From Symbiodinium natans (lineage: Eukaryota > Sar > Dinophyceae > Suessiales > Symbiodiniaceae), in contig CAJNDS010000068.1 of the NCBI GenBank assembly GCA_905221605.1, positions 48,194 through 112,193 on the forward strand: a DNA stretch of 64,000 nt. The letters are read 5' to 3'. Shown one piece after another: positions 63,659 through 64,000 of the stretch. The position numbers and the translations under genes were made by a program. The notes under the pieces are model-generated. The model ran no database searches and was not told the origin of the DNA. It saw only the letters and a list, made by a program, of their open reading frames with translations. The first letter of the stretch is position 1, and each line of letters opens with the position of its first letter.

Positions 63659-64000
63659 GCGAGGTCGGGTTTCAGCTTGTGTTCCCGGCTGCGTGGCCTT
63701 CAGTTTTCTTCCACCCCCAGCTTCGTCTTCTGCTTGCAGTCTATGTAGATGACTTTAAGATGGCCGGACCTAAAGCCAACATGCAGAAGGGGTGGGAGCT
63801 GATCAGTTCGAAAATTGACATGGACTCTCCCTCTCCCATAGGTCGTTACTTGGGTTGCGAGCACATCTCTAAGAGCACAAACCTTAAGCATTCTGATCAT
63901 CCTTTTGCCCACGTCTTTGACAAGAACGTTCGTGATCCCGCTGCCAAGGAAACTGCCGCTGCAGTCGTGCGTGAGGATTACACTGAATTCCATCCCGAAG
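63652..64000 (+). pseudogene. Continuation of host-element RT after the frameshift
   Basis: In the shifted frame the sequence reads MLGEVGFQLVFPAAWPSVFF and reaches the RT catalytic box AVYVDDFKMAGP, then stays open to the window end. It directly continues the RT that stopped at 63,658 (SGGFWE.HCE..), so a single missing base between about 63,646 and 63,652 explains the break. RNase H and the 3' LTR lie beyond the window. Confidence 0.85.

Larger units (their letters stand above)
46805..64000 (+). mobile_element. Host Ty1/copia-type retrotransposon, interrupted and running off the window end
   Basis: Order: coiled-coil frame, CCCH Gag, [inserted element 48,469-59,327], Lys/Ser linker, hydrophobic segment, protease, dioxygenase-like domain, zinc-binding/integrase core, then RT. 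Integrase before RT defines the copia order. The 5' limit given is the first coding ATG, not the LTR. The element is split by a second retrotransposon and has a frameshift in RT, so it cannot make an intact Gag-Pol. Confidence 0.85.

Overview
The window looks like nuclear DNA of a dinoflagellate, most likely a Symbiodiniaceae/Suessiales-type alga. This is inferred from plant-type TTTAGGG heptamers, Ty1/copia polyproteins with very long Gly/Lys-rich reading frames, protein-coding islands split by many introns, and the absence of any bacterial gene organisation. No ribosomal RNA, tRNA or CRISPR array was recognised.

The window has two halves. Positions 1 to about 36,190 are crowded with TTTAGGG/CCCTAAA arrays and degenerate variants in both orientations. 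They are mixed with G and C homopolymers (one run of 165 G), a 1.7-kb CA-rich tract and several families of short inverted-repeat elements. Between the arrays lie short GC-rich islands, mostly 45 to 120 bp. Many have an open + strand frame of ordinary amino-acid composition, an AG just upstream and a GT just downstream. The best reading is that they are exons (or relics of exons) of one or more + strand genes whose introns are built largely from telomere-like repeat. Often an intron begins GT + TTTAGGG-strand repeat and ends CCCTAAA-strand repeat + AG, so its two ends could pair. I could not chain the islands into one proven gene.

From about 36.2 kb to the end the heptamers vanish. Positions 36.2-46.6 kb hold a probable Gag-like coiled-coil reading frame, a dispersed segment present twice (37.35 and 42.06 kb), a ~236-bp tandem repeat (43.5-44.1 kb), a Chk2-like protein kinase whose 5' end lacks an ATG (44,376-45,254), and stretches with no recognised gene.

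From 46.8 kb to the window end lies a nested pair of Ty1/copia retrotransposons. The host element carries a coiled-coil/acidic-basic 5' reading frame, a Gag with two CCCH zinc fingers, and a Pol with protease, a 2-oxoglutarate/Fe(II)-dioxygenase-like domain, integrase and reverse transcriptase. It is split in Gag by a young 10.86-kb element (48,469-59,327) with 200-bp LTRs differing at one base, a 5-bp target duplication CAAAA, a tRNA-iMet-type primer site and one intact 3,299-residue frame. That polyprotein has hydrophobic segments before Gag and a membrane anchor plus coiled coil after RNase H. The host Pol also has a one-base frameshift in reverse transcriptase near 63,648 and runs off the window end.
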